Numbered from the stretch's first letter, positions 12,201 to 22,996 are shown. The stretch: DNA of 64,000 nucleotides from Patiria miniata (GCF_015706575.1 NW_024037064.1:13493606-13557605); one strand, 5' to 3'. Program-made: numbers and translations. The notes: a model not told the origin generated them from the sequence alone.

Positions 12201-13450
12201 GCCGGACCTGTAGTATCGGCGACGAAGAAATCTGCGTCAAGCCAGTCTGTCTCACCGTAGCTGCATGGAATTTTGACGCATCCGTATTGTTGAGTTCGGG
12301 TTCCATTGTAGGCTGTGAGAAGCGTACTTTTCGGTGTAGTGGAGCCCGGCTGAGGATACCCATCTGCGTCCAGTGATCGCGGAAACATGCGTCGAAATGT
12401 GCGAAGGGGGAGTATGTTCCCTTGTGCACCTGTGTCGACCTTGACATTAAGCGTGTGTGATCCAGGACGATGTTTCAGTTTGATGCGAAGTATTGCGAAA
12501 AGTTCATCGCGAGTATCAGTTGAACGCTCAACGTCATCGTGATTGTGCTGGGCTGTGATGGTGTCGAAAGCGATGTTCTCAAACTGGTCCTGCATATCAG
12601 TCACTTCATACTCAACCGCGTTTACCTCGTTGGATTTACGAGGTTTGGAGCGCGATGAAGACCGACGACCGCGTTTAGGTGAGTATGATCCCCTGGTACG
12701 CGTGTGTGATTTGCGTGTGGTACGTGGTTTAGTCTTAGTGCCTGCTGTACTGAGGCACATGTGTTGCCAGTGTCCATCTTTGCCGCAACCATTGCATGTT
12801 GTGCCGTATGCGGGACACTTATCGCGAGGTCGATATGGGTGTCGTCCACCACAGTTTTTGCATTGTCCTCGCGTCCTGACGACGTCCACCTGGGCCTTGC
12901 CAATATGGCTCAGTTGTGCCATATGCATGACACTGCCTTCGTGTGCTCGGCAAATGTCCAAGGCGTCTTTGAGTTGCAGTTTGTCATCCTTTCGGAGCAG
13001 TTTCTTTTGCACCTCAGAGTATTTTACCCCTGAGATGAGAACCTCGATAATTCTCTCATTGAGGGCTGTTTCACTGGCGAATTGGCATTTCATGGCTTTA
13101 GCTTTGCATCGTGTGTAGAAGTCATCAATGCTCTCGGTTTCCATCTGGACAAACCGTTGAAATTCCAACCGATGTATGCGGAAATTGTCCTGGGGTTCAA
13201 TCTGGCTGGAGAACTTGTCCCAGATGTTTTGAGGATTTTTGAGGTCTTCGTCAGTCAGACCCCATGTGTTGAACATACGGAGACCCTCTTTCCCAGACCA
13301 CAAAATGATATAATTGTGCTGGTCTTTATCCTCAATGTTTTTGACAGCGAACCACATGGAAGCAGTTTGTTTAAAGTCCTTATATGCTTGGGGTCTGTCA
13401 TTGGTTTCCCAGTCCATCTTTGGTTGAGGTAGGCCTATTGAATCGGCCAT
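9299..13450 (-). CDS. Gag-Pol polyprotein of gypsy element 1 (1383 aa)
   Basis: A single uninterrupted frame starts at ATG 13448-13450. Residues 1-190 are Gag-like. Two zinc knuckles lie at about 197-232 (the second is C-x2-C-x4-H-x4-C). A protease DTGA motif is at about 338-341. Reverse transcriptase spans about 500-660, with LPFGL and IADD at 648-651 in place of the usual YVDD. RNase H begins around LQVDAS near 794-799. The integrase HHCC domain is near 990-1040 and is followed by a DDE core (TDLFHF, SDNGPQ, SNGFIERM). The C-terminus is basic with no obvious chromodomain. All catalytic motifs appear present. Single-frame gag-pol is common in Mag-like invertebrate elements, but I do not assign a clade firmly. 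Confidence 0.95.
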   Translation of the reverse strand: MADSIGLPQPKMDWETNDRPQAYKDFKQTASMWFAVKNIEDKDQHNYIILWSGKEGLRMFNTWGLTDEDLKNPQNIWDKFSSQIEPQDNFRIHRLEFQRFVQMETESIDDFYTRCKAKAMKCQFASETALNERIIEVLISGVKYSEVQKKLLRKDDKLQLKDALDICRAHEGSVMHMAQLSHIGKAQVDVVRTRGQCKNCGGRHPYRPRDKCPAYGTTCNGCGKDGHWQHMCLSTAGTKTKPRTTRKSHTRTRGSYSPKRGRRSSSRSKPRKSNEVNAVEYEVTDMQDQFENIAFDTITAQHNHDDVERSTDTRDELFAILRIKLKHRPGSHTLNVKVDTGAQGNILPLRTFRRMFPRSLDADGYPQPGSTTPKSTLLTAYNGTRTQQYGCVKIPCSYGETDWLDADFFVADTTGPAILGLPTSRALHLITLNCAIRKTPRRSDSSVGVHRTSQTQREPIQPIPTKDDLQSMYPDRFTGIGKFPGEYHITLREDACPVVHPPRKYPIQIKEELKTELDRMESMNVITKVTEPTDWVSSLAFSRKPNGSLRVCLDPQALNKASKRTYHKTPTLEEITHQFSGAKVFSKLDARHGYWSIVLDEESSILTTFNSPFGRYRFRRLPFGLKVSQDIFQEKMDMILEQCPGTLGIADDIAVFGSTVEEHDKHLHNLMQVARKYGLIFNLSKCEVRTPCIKFFGCLYDASGVHPDPEKVQDIHALPAPQNVNELQQFLGMVQYLAPFLPRLADHTDTLRALLRKESEWQWTESHQKAFENFKSLIGTECTLTHFDPRQPTVLQVDASLKGLGAALLQNNKPVAFANKALTETEKRYANIERELLAVVFGCTQFHTYLYGSKFVVESDHKPLENIQHKSLANTPPRLQRMMLRLQPYDFTIVYKPGRELLLADALSRLNPAYGPHINFDTTIYAIQFSQARLTQLKQETASDSTLRSLSETIMTGWPEDPKDLPKCIRHYWSCRDELSVDNGLVVKGDRIIIPESMQQETLAKIHAGHQGVNKCQLRAKVCVYWPGINKDIEQLVGKCVVCQTHQRKQSHEPLLPHEIPQRPWQTVGTDLFHFDNADYLIIADYYSKATFVRRVSGQCSSAAVITLTKQIFSEQGIPTKVISDNGPQYDSREYHKFSQDWEFDHVTSSPRYPRSNGFIERMIQTVKLTLTKAKQSNMDPYLALLCLRTTPIDSALPSPAEQLNGRKLKDNLPSKIRHNRHDKADVYARLAQRQDKQKEYHDRDGMRKLSSLVPGQHVTVQDHHTGKWTPAVVKDACPEPRSFIVQTPTGQSLRRNRVHIRNTEPMRKTLRFADPPVASVHTPSLNPHAPKSILRKTGSKSTDQKQHSDNNNSITNLPAVATEPYRTRSGRVVKKPQRLIET

Positions 13451-13774
13451 GGCGACTCAATTGTCCGTGCGAAAACGTAGTCAAAATGCAGTCGAGCCGA
13501 AGCAGGATACTGCGAACCGCGATGTACGAAGCAGAGGTCAAAGGTCACCGCCCAACACAATGAAATTGGCTTCGCGCACTGTACGTTGTTCGTGTGTGTA
13601 AAACTATTGCACAGTACTGTATGTGTGTACACGTACCGTATACTGTTGTTGCGTGCACGGGACTTGTTGCAGCGAAACGTGGAACTTTTCACAGCGTTGA
13701 TCTCGCCCAGAAATGTTCGATCGAGGGTCTATTTCGATGTCTATTAGGGTAGACCACTTACACCGTTGCCACCA
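13451..13774 (-). other. 5' leader and primer-binding site of gypsy element 1
   Basis: Directly after the 5' LTR the element strand reads TGGTGGCAACGGTG (13761-13774), a TGG-starting site expected to pair with a tRNA 3' CCA end. The tRNA was not identified. The rest is untranslated leader up to the ATG. Confidence 0.7.
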
Positions 13775-13921
13775 TGTGATAAGATATGATAGAATAATGA
13801 CAAGACTAGCGATGTATTAAGTGAAGTTCTGTAGGTCATGTTCCACGCTCCATGTACAGTAATCAAGTAACCCTGGGAGGTATAGATCAAAGGTTATATG
13901 AATATGCATGGTCCCATTACA
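13775..13921 (-). repeat. 5' LTR of gypsy element 1 (147 bp)
   Basis: Partner of 8692-8838 with one mismatch. Immediately followed on plus by the CCTTC duplication at 13922-13926. Confidence 0.95.
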
Positions 13922-14039
13922 CCTTCCTCGTGCAGAGGTAATTTAACTTGTACCTTTAGTTCACATGCTGCGGAACATGTTCAAAACTGTGCACTCGGTT
14001 TTTAATTATCTGCTTAATCAGAATAAATCTGCCAGTAAA

Positions 14040-16562
14040 CAACACAAGCATCTTCAATAAAACAAAATCATGAAATCCTTTACATGCTGCAAATGTTTGA
14101 TAAGAGTGCAGGAGGAATCCGCGGTCTGTTTGCACACCTGAAGTATGTACACATTATTCTTTCTTCTTCTTGCACAAAGATGGTATGTGCAGAGCAAAAC
14201 TGCCACAAAATATTCTGGCGTGGTTCAACTTATAAACGTCATTTTCAACAAAATCACAAGGACCGAGATGGTGAAGTACAGGGAAGGCCTCATGATGACC
14301 AAGATGGACAGAATGTTGAAATACACAACCTTGTAGAGCAACAAGAAGTAGGTGAAGAGCAAGACGATGCAGTGGGAGAAGAAAAACATACTTGCGGATG
14401 GAGACATAAAGTATTCCATATCAGCTAACGTAGCAAGGTTGCGAGGCACTGGAATTCCTGCAACAACGATGCAGTACGTCATTAATAAATCCAAGGAGGT
14501 GTTGGGTAATGTTATAGGACAGGTTCAACAACAATTGGCACCATTATTTATAGGTTTAAGAAATGGAGAGCAGCCAACTGAAGAATTGATAAACAGTTTT
14601 GAAAATATGCTGGATAAAGGTGTTTTTGGTGACTTTGAAACTGCATATAAACAAAAGAAATACCTAAAGGATGCAGATCTTTAGTTGAGCCTAGGGAAAT
14701 GGAACTGGGTCAAGTTTTCAGAGTTCAAACTAACAAAACTACTGGCCGCAACTCAAGAGCAGCAGAAAGTATGTTTTCAATACATCCCTCTAGGTAATGT
14801 GATTACCAGGTTTCTACAGCAGCCAGGCTTCATGTCGGCATTTTACAAGGAGCGCAGTCTGAAGATGATGAAGTGTTGCAGTCATACCGTGATGGATTTT
14901 ACTTCAAAGAGAGCCTGAGCTTTGGGAGGTCAAGAGAAACTGTAATACCTATTTGTCTGTACTCGGATGACTTTGAAACTGCTAATCCGCTGGGTTCAAG
15001 AAAAGGCATCCACAAACTTACTGCAGTGTACATATCTTTCCCATGCTTGCTTATGCAGTACCAAGCTAGTCTGCGCAACATTCTGTTGACCGCTTTAGCC
15101 CCCACGATTTGTCAAGAAATATGGAATGGAAAGCATCTTGTCTCCAATTACGCAAGAGCTACTAGACATGGAAAGAATTGGAATACATATCAACTGCCCC
15201 AATGAGTATGTTGGAAGTATCAAGCCAAAATTACTGCAAGTGACAGGGGACAACCTTGGATTGAATTCCATGCTTGGGTATGTAACAAGTTTTGTGAGCA
15301 TCTACTATTGCCGAATTTGTAAAATGCATCGAGAGCAAGCTCGGAGAGAAGCAGTTGAAGACGGAAGGCTTCTTAGCAACCAGGGAGGTTATGATGATGA
15401 TGTGGCCACAAATGATCCTTCTGCAACAGGAATACGCTACATGAGCGTATTGAATTCTATACCATATTATCATGTCATTCATAACAAGGCATTAGATATA
15501 ATGCATGATTTTCTAGAAGGGGTTCTACCACTCAAGATGAAATTAGTACTCGGCGAAATACTTCAAAGGGGGCAAATAACCCTGGAAAACTTCAACAGCA
15601 GGCTACAGTCCTTTAACTACGGCTTCATAGATCGTAGTTAAAAAGAACCGACCAAGCTCTCTGTCTGCACATCAGATAGCTAATCCAGCTGGACCTAGTG
15701 GCCAGAAGGCTGCGCAAATGAAATGCCTCATCCTGTATTTCCCCCTCTTAATCGGGGACAAAGTAGAGGAAGAATCTGAACACTGGGAGTTGTTGCTCAA
15801 GATACTGGGAATTTTCAAGCTAGTGTGTGCTCCAAAAATAAGCAAAATGGCGACCTACTTCCTAGATCAAAAGTTGAGGATCATCATACACTCTTCCTGA
15901 AGCTCTTTCCAGGTAGGCAGTTGACACCTAAACAACACAACTGTATTCATTATCCTTCTGCGATAAGATGTCTTGGTCCTCTTTCTCAGTACTCAGTGAT
16001 GAGAATGGAGGCAAAACACAAAGAGCTAAAAAAGTGGGCAAAAGTTTCCAACAACTTCAGGAATATAGCAAGGACCCTAGCAGAGAGACACCAGCAGGCT
16101 CAAGGATTTGAATTCCTCATGAAACAAAACATCAGCAGCCGATCCGTGGAACTGGGAAACTTAGTGGTGGTAAAGGCTTCAGCACTAGAAAATTCTGATC
16201 AAGTTGTAAGAGCTCTTCGGTGCCTTCCAGACCAAGATATTACTGTTGTTACTAGTGTCACAATCAGCGGATACACCTACATACCAAATGTTAAAGTTTT
16301 GATTAGCTGGGATGATGAACCACACTTTGCTAATGTTGAGCAGATGTTGCTTGCTGATGGCAGCCTAAGACTGATTTTCAAACCTTGGACCACTTCGTAC
16401 TTCCACCATCACTACAATGCATATGCAGTGAAAGAATCCAACCATCACACTCAAGTTACTGATCCCAAAAACCTTCTTGACCACAAGCCACTCCATACAG
16501 TTAAGTGCTATGATGTGAGAAATCCAGTTTGGTTTATCGTCACACGTTTCAAGATGGCCTGA
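14040..16562 (+). pseudogene. C2H2 zinc finger plus tnp2-like (CACTA/EnSpm-type) transposase relic
   Basis: The open pieces 14084-14428, 14352-14684, 14685-14918, 14873-15205, 15126-15641, 15718-15900 and 15825-16562 follow one another in different frames, and together they read as one decayed protein. The N-terminal part has two C2H2-like fingers; the second is C-x4-C ... H-x4-H beginning CAEQNCHKIF. The core has LYSDDFETANPLGS and ALDIMHDFLEG, which match the acidic motifs of tnp2-type transposases. The tail is charged. At least five frameshifts and a TAG at 14682-14684 break it. No terminal inverted repeats were found, so it could be an old element or a dead domesticated gene. Confidence 0.65.
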
Positions 16563-16931
16563 TGACCTTGTCAAGAGCACCAATACACACAGGTACATGA
16601 ACACTAATAAGAGCCACAAAGAATAGCACAAATTCCTCCCCTTACCAACGTTTTGGTTTAAATTTCAGAGTGCATTTGTACACTACATGCAATGCAGGTG
16701 CAAGGCTCAGCTCTAGTTGTAGATGTCTCATTTAAAGTCAAAGCTCTCATCAGCGGTAGTTATTTAGAATATATTGTGGCAGAGTAAATATAATTCAGAA
16801 ACACAGTCATTCCTAAGAGTGATGTAAATGTTTGCACAATTTTCTGCACCTGATTCACAGTTTACTCTCAAGTTTCATGTGCCTCATTTGTGTGCTTAAT
16901 TTTATTTACTTATTGTTTTCACTTCCTTGCA
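16563..16931. other. Spacer, no gene seen
   Basis: AT-rich DNA after the tnp2-like relic. It ends in a pyrimidine tract with CAG at 16930-16932, which could be an acceptor for the next fragment. Confidence 0.4.
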
Positions 16932-17229
16932 GTATGCTGCCTGCCTTCCAGTTACCAGTACATTTATGGATGGTGCACCTCTGCGGTTTCTAGAGAGCAT
17001 TTCCTCAGCCTCAGAGATTGATAGCGTTGTCTAACATCTTTGCACAGAACGAGCAAGACTTTGAGATACTGCACCCTGATGCTGCCAACAACCTTTACAT
17101 CAAATTGGCTACACTGTCGGAAGATCTGCTGGCATATAGTCCCAAGGCATGTCCATCATGGCAGTCAGATGAGGAGGAGGAGGAGGATATTGAACTGGAG
17201 AATCTCACAGCAGGTAGTTTTATTTATTT
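16932..17229 (+). pseudogene. Acidic C-terminal-region exon fragment
   Basis: After the CTTCCTTGCAG acceptor the frame reads PVTSTFMDGAPLRFLES and ends at a TAA (SEIDSVV*). One base over, the sequence continues as NIFAQNEQDFEILHPDAANN and an EEEEED stretch, up to a possible GTAGTT donor. This looks like one exon broken by a one-base shift. I link it by inference to the SAM-like exon and the exon at 24840-25161. Function unknown. Confidence 0.4.
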
Positions 17230-17772
17230 TTAATCAGTTCAATTGCAAACCCACGAATAGTTGTTACAGCTTGTGCAGAGCATGTTCTTTTTTTTTTTAG
17301 TATTGTTATGGGGGGGCACGATGTAAAGTAAGCCTTGTTGAAAACCCATGTTAATTTTGAATTTGTAAATTTTTGTGCAGCAGTTGTCCCTTTTGTCAAC
17401 CCTTTGAGAAATGGCTTACCATAAGTTAACTCTTTGTAAATGTATGACAAAGGGTTTATCCTAGGTACCAAGTGTTGTTATTTTCTTGTTTGTCCAGAAC
17501 AACTCTTGTTCTGCCTATCCTGTTTAAGGGCAGAAGGAAGGGAAAGGGGGGTCGGATCAGCTTCACTGAGTCATCAAGAGCCTTCATGGACTTCGAGTGT
17601 GTGAGTTGCAGAACACCTTCAATTAAGTCAAACAAGTTAAAAACTTGAACATACATGTTTCATATTTAAGACCTTCAGAAACCGGGGTCAGAATGTGACT
17701 GGCAGTGGCAGCAAGGTTTAAAAATGTACTGCTGTGAACTTCACCTGTTCATAATTTACCACAGGTTCTGTC
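17230..17772. other. Intronic or intergenic DNA left of gypsy element 2
   Basis: No supported gene or RNA. It ends at the GTAAA duplication (17773-17777). Confidence 0.4.
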
Positions 17773-17777
17773 GTAAA

Positions 17778-17883
17778 TAAATAAGAACGCTGTCTCTTTG
17801 TTTTGGTCACTTCAACAATGAACACGGTCTGCAAATAGACAAACAGAAATGTAATATGATTAAGAAAGGTTGGTAATCCTCTA
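17778..17883 (-). repeat. 3' LTR of gypsy element 2 (106 bp)
   Basis: On plus it runs from TAAATAAGAACGC to GGTAATCCTCTA. It appears identical to 22997-23102. Confidence 0.9.
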
Positions 17884-17944
17884 TCTCCCCCCAAGTCTTT
17901 GGCACAAAATGTTCCTATGTGTCCTTTGGTGTGACAAAGACTGA

Positions 17945-18024
17945 GAACATGAATAAAGAACATTATTAACGGTTAATCTAGACAGAACATGAATTAAGAA
18001 CATTATTAACGGTTAATCTAGACT
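17945..18024. repeat. Tandem 2 x 40 bp repeat inside gypsy element 2
   Basis: Unit GAACATGAATAAAGAACATT... at 17945-17984 is repeated at 17985-18024 with two base changes. It lies between the purine tract and the end of the pol frame. Confidence 0.85.
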
Positions 18025-18081
18025 AAACTGTAACACCAAAAACTGGAAACGTAAGGGTAAAGTATGATCCAATTAATAGGA

Positions 18082-21000
18082 TCACATATCATAGTCAGAG
18101 TGCCAGGCAGGCTTGTTAGTACTGCGACCGGACCGCCTGGGTGCAGCAGCTGGGGTGTCAACTGCGGGAGGGGTAGCGGGCTTGGTACCAATGACCTGGG
18201 GAGGCAACATCGAAGGTACTGGGCCGCTGGGCCTGCTGGCTTGTGACGACTCATCCATAGGTGGGGGCGGAGCATCAACAAGGGGCCGACGTTCTTGACT
18301 CGGAGGGTCCTGGGTCATTCTGGGCGATGTGCCAGGGTCTGTAGCATGTGCCAAGGGCAACGAGAGTCGCTGTGGAGTGGCGCCAGTTGCGGTGGGGGAG
18401 TGTGTCGACTTGGGCACTGGGTTAGCAGTCGGCTTTGGTGGACAATGAACCTCCTCGTGACTGGTCGGATTTGTCTTGTACACAATGCCTTGGCGTGGGA
18501 TGATCCGGCGAACTGTCGGCTGACGCACTCCGATGTCATCATCCATTGTCAATCGTGGTGTGCGTATTTGTACGGGAATGTACCTTCTCAGGAATTTCCT
18601 ATTACGCAGGGTCACTCTTCCTGAACCATCAACCCTCACAACGTATTGGTCAAACTGGCGGACTTCAACTATGATGCCAGTTTTGTCCCATTTAAGGGGG
18701 TGTGGCCCTGTCTGATTCTGGATGCGGACGTGGTCACCCACGACAAGGGGCAAGAGCCTTTTGGTGTGTTCGGACCAGCGCTCGGCACCTGTCATGTGGC
18801 GATTGCGGAGAGCTTCTTCTCGAGCCGCCAAGGTCTCACGCCAAGTGTTATGGGGCCTGTATTTGCCAGGTGGTATGGGGATGAAGTCCCGAATCGGGCG
18901 TCCAAATATGCACATTGCCGGGGAGAGTTTGGTGTCTCTGTCGGGAGTATTTCTATACTGGAGCATTGCGCGTTGGAATGCGTCAGTATCGAGGTCACCA
19001 TTACTGCTGGTGTTGTCCATGATCAGACGTTTTACGGTCTTGACACCAACTTCAGCACGACAGTTGCTATGTGGATAAGCTACTGAGGAAAGGCGATGAT
19101 GTACACCCCAGTCCTTCAAGAAGTGACGTGTAGCTATAGCCGTGAATTCAGGACCACCGTCAGAGGCCAGCTCATCAGGAATACCGAAGGTGACAAAGGT
19201 GCGTCGTAGGCAATTGATGAGCCCAGCTGCGCCATGGGAGGACTTCTCGACAATCGGCCAGTTGGAATAACGGTCGACCACTACCAAGTAGTTGCAGCCT
19301 TTGTAGGTAAAGAAGTCGGCACAAACACACTGGAATGGGTAGTCCGGGGGCGTCAGGTGCAATCCGATTACAATGGTTGCACCCAGCGCGAAGGGCTGCA
19401 ATGGCAGGGGTGATACCAGGCCAGAAAATAGATGCCTCGGCTCTTGTGGTCATAGAGGTAACCCCTTGATGGGCAGCATGTAGATTGGCTAACACCTCCT
19501 CCCTCAGAGAGAGGGGTATAACGACACGGTCCTTGTAGAGTATCACGCCGTCAACGGTATGTAGGCTATCCCGAAACTGGAAGTACTCGCGAAGGGGTCT
19601 AGGGAGCTCATGGCGGAATTCAGGTATGCCAGATTCGATGAGGTCAACAAGGCCCTGCATGTTGTCGTCACTGGCTGTAGCGGTACGAACCCTGTCCCAC
19701 GTAACAGATTTGAGGCTGAGTGAGTCTAGGGAGGACACAGCAGATGAGAAGATGCATTCTTCGATGGTGTCTGTATGTGTTGCTGGGGTGCGCAGGCCAG
19801 CCATGAGACGTTTAGAATGTGCCAAGATGACGGGTGCGGAATCAATGGACGCTACATCGTCAGGGAGGATCAGTTTGACAGGCTCGCCAGTAGGGTGACG
19901 CGAGATACAGTCTGTGGCACGATGTCTAATGCCTGGCACATGGATCATGCGAAATCGGTATCGCAGGGTTTTCTCTTTCAAGTTCCTTAGGCGAGGGTTA
20001 GGGATGTCTTCCAGGCATCGGTCAGTGAAGATCTTCAAGAGGGGCTTGTGATCAACAGCAATTATAAGGTCTTCGCATCCCAGTACAAAGTGTCTGGCTT
20101 TATCTAGGGCATCAGCGACTGCAAGGGCTTCACCCTCCACTGGGGCATAGCGTGATTCAGCAGGGTGTGTGAATCTGCTACCGACGAGCGTGATTTTCCA
20201 TCCCGAGTGACAACAGAATGGTTCCATTTTTGTGCAGGAACAGTGTTTCTGTAGTAGCCAGAAGCCAATGCCATTCTTGGACCAATCTGTTGCCAAACAC
20301 GTAGGCTTGCTCGGGTCAAAGATTTGGACGCCCTCTTCGATCTCGCTGGCTATCACAGCTTTCGATTCCTCAAATGCATTTTGGAGGTTCTCATCCCACT
20401 TGAATAATGAGCTAGGTTTCAAAAGTTGCCGGAATGGCAGCATCTCAGCCATGCTGAAGGCGTACGAAACTTGGTTGACAAGCCCAAACCAGGAACGTAC
20501 ATCAGTGATGTCCTTGGGTGTTGGGAAATCCAGGATGGCCTGTAGGTACTTCCTACAAGGCCGGACGCTGTCAGGAGTTATCTCAAACCCGGCGAATTCT
20601 ACAGTGTCTTCACCAAACACAAACTTGTCAGGGTTAAGGGTGATCCCATTCCGTCCACAGGTGTCGAGCCACTGAACAGCTTGAAAGAAGCAGTCTGCTA
20701 GCGAGTCAGCCCAAAGCAGGACATCATCTACACACTTGGTTTTGTTTGGGATGTCTGACACAAACTCGTCATACCGCCTCGTGTATCCATCGCCGGAGGC
20801 AATGTACCCTTGAGGGGCCGTTTTGTAACGGTATCTACCCCAGGGTGTTATGAATGTCGTCAAGTGTCGGTCCTCCTTGCGGATGGGAACACTGTGGTAA
20901 CCGTTCCATGCATCGAAGACGGTTTTCTTTTTCCCGCTTGGGACTGATCTAGCCTGGTGAAAGGGTGATGGCGTGTGGTGCGTTTCCCGCGTGGCATGAG

Positions 21001-22969
21001 CATTAAGAGCCTGGAAGTCGACAGTACGTCGTGGTTTGCCATTCTTCTTTGCACAAACTACCATTCTGTGGCACCAGGTGACAGGCTCGCCAATGGGAAC
21101 TGGCTCAAGCACGCCCAACTGCACGTCATGGTCTAACCCAACTTTAACGGCATCCTGCCAGTGGAGTGGGACGGGTACCGGTGTGTGATGCGCAACCGGT
21201 TCGGCGTTGGGATCTACCATCAGTGTCATGGGGGGGCTGTCCATAAGAGGCAAAGTCTGATGCTCACATGTGTTGAATGTGCTCGACTTGTAGTAGTCAA
21301 GGAGATACTGTTGTAGCTTCATACGGTTAGCGTCGATTGCAGGAAACGGCAGTTTCGTTGGGGGTGGTGGGGGTCGCTGACGCCGAGGGCAATGGCAATC
21401 TGAGGTGTGGTCTTCCTGTAGGGCTGCTGTCGTGTCCAGCTTGCATGCTTTCTGAGTTACGCCCATCGAGGGGAAGCCATCCGGAATGATTCCAAGGGCG
21501 ATGCAGGCCTCTTTGCTGAGGAAGAGCTTGTCAGAACTGTCTGTGACGTAAGTCATTTGCCTGGTTTCAATGACCCGGCCCCGTCCATCTTTGCCTGACA
21601 AGCGGAGTACAGTGGCCCCAAGGATCTTGATGCCTCCATTGGTGGCGGTGTGCATCCTCATGGTCACTGGGAGGAGGTCAGATTTACGTAGACCGAGGCG
21701 GTGAATGACCTTCATACCGGCGAGGCAACTCTGGCACCCTGTGTCTGCCATGGCGGGGACAGAGCAAGTCATGGTGGGAGTGGGAAGGTCAAAACCGAGG
21801 GCTGCGTAGTCTTCCGGTACAATGTTGATGGTTACATCGATGAAAGGTTGTGGCGTTGATCTTTTCCTGAGCCACGTATTGGAGAGGTTGTCATATATGT
21901 GATGGTCTAGGGGAATGTTCAGTCCTTGGTGTGGTTTTTCCAAGTTATTGACAGTAACTAACTCGTCAAATGCACACCCATTGGGGTGTTGTACTGGATC
22001 AGAGATGGTACATAAGGCATCAAAGACAGCACCTTCACGGTCATCAGGAGGGGCGGGTGTCGAATGTTTTGGTTTGGCCTTACTGCGGCACACACTCTCC
22101 ATGTGGTGGTGTTTATCACAATGCCCACACCTGTGGCCATATGCTGCACATTCGGTTTTACGAGCGCGGGCCGGGGCGTTCTTCCCATGTCCTTTCTTGC
22201 CACAGTAGGAGCATGGGTCATGTTTCTCCTTGAGGTTCACTTGCTTGGCTTTTTTGTACGTGCTGCTGGTCGCATCCACTGAGTGTGAGTCTAGTAGTGA
22301 TGATGCAGACCGTTTGCCTGCCTCTTTAGCTTCAATGAATTGGAAGACTTCCTCCAGGGTCATGTCTTGGTTCTTATCGCCAAGGAGATCAAGCTGGATT
22401 TCAGGGTCTGCGATGCCTCGGGTGAGTACATCCCGTAGGATTGCTTCTGTGTAGTTAACGTCAATGTCACAGCCAGGGCATTTTATTAGGAACTTGCAAA
22501 TTCCTGCTTGACCACGTAGGCGAGCTCCGAAGCTGCGCACTGTTTCGTCACGATCCTGACGCATATTGTGAAGTGTCACTCTGGCAACCATAGTGTTCTC
22601 TTCACGCACAGCAAGTTTTTTTATGGCAGCCAGTACCTCAGTTTCAGATTTGTTGGTGAGGCTACCACCCGCGGATCTTGTGAGGTCCTTGCGCAAGGGT
22701 TCATCACAGCATTCAAGTAGTTGTACTACTTTGTCCTTGCCGGCTATCTTGGTGGCATCGACGTAATCTGACCACCGTGACTTGAAATAAGCCCACTCTT
22801 CACTGGAGCCAGCAGCGGCAATCGTTGGCCTTTTGACCTTCTCAACCTTGGCAGCATGTCCAGAGGTGTGTACAGCGCTGTGGGCAGTGAGGAGTGCAGC
22901 TACGATAGCGGCATCGAAATCCTGAGTGGCGTAGTCACAGCCGGGGATGGGGCATGATACAACAGGCAT
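18082..22969 (-). pseudogene. Gag-Pol of gypsy element 2, one frameshift in the integrase
   Basis: The first frame, 19175-22969 (start 22967-22969), begins with a C2H2-like motif (C6, C11, H30, H34). It continues with Gag, Cys/His-rich knuckles near 255-300, a protease ADTGC motif, RT with KCVDD, RNase H starting at ATDWSKNG, and the integrase zinc domain ending [10 protein letters not shown]. The second frame, open from 19401 to 18082, carries the DDE core ([21 protein letters not shown]) and a Pro-rich basic tail. The frames cross within 19330-19360, next to a C5 run. This may be a disabling indel or an assembly error. A C2H2 finger at the Gag N-terminus is unusual. Otherwise all domains are present in Ty3/gypsy order. 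Confidence 0.9.
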
Positions 22970-22987
22970 TGTTGTGTCTTAGGGCTT

Positions 22988-22996
22988 CCGTGTTCA
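22988..22996 (-). other. Putative self-complementary primer-binding site of gypsy element 2
   Basis: On the element strand TGAACACGG starts directly after the 5' LTR. The same LTR carries CCGTGTTCA on that strand (TGAACACGG on plus, 23038-23046). The pairing extends to 10 bases if the last LTR base is included. This layout is like Tf1-type self-priming. Confidence 0.6.

Larger units (their letters stand above)
8692..13921 (-). mobile_element. Ty3/gypsy LTR retrotransposon 1, complete, minus orientation
   Basis: A 5230-bp element with 147-bp LTRs (8692-8838, 13775-13921) differing at one base, ends TG...CA, and a perfect 5-bp target duplication CCTTC (8687-8691 and 13922-13926). It has one long gag-pol frame (9299-13450). 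A purine tract AAAAGGGGGGA adjoins the 3' LTR (8839-8849 on plus), and a TGG-starting primer site adjoins the 5' LTR. Near-identical LTRs and an intact frame point to a recent insertion. Confidence 0.95.
8593..13937 (+). pseudogene. SAM-like domain exon interrupted by a Ty3/gypsy element
   Basis: The exon runs from an acceptor after a long T tract (8590-8592) to 8691 and resumes at 13927-13937 before a GTAATT donor. Removing the element and one copy of the 5-bp duplication leaves a frame open throughout. It contains EGFDDESFGLLTEE and IPKLGIRLKF, the typical second half of a sterile-alpha-motif-like domain. I infer an exon of a plus-strand gene whose other parts may be the fragments at 16932-17229 and 24840-25161. 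The element splits the last codons of the exon, so this allele should not make the normal protein. No convincing first exon was found. Confidence 0.55.
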
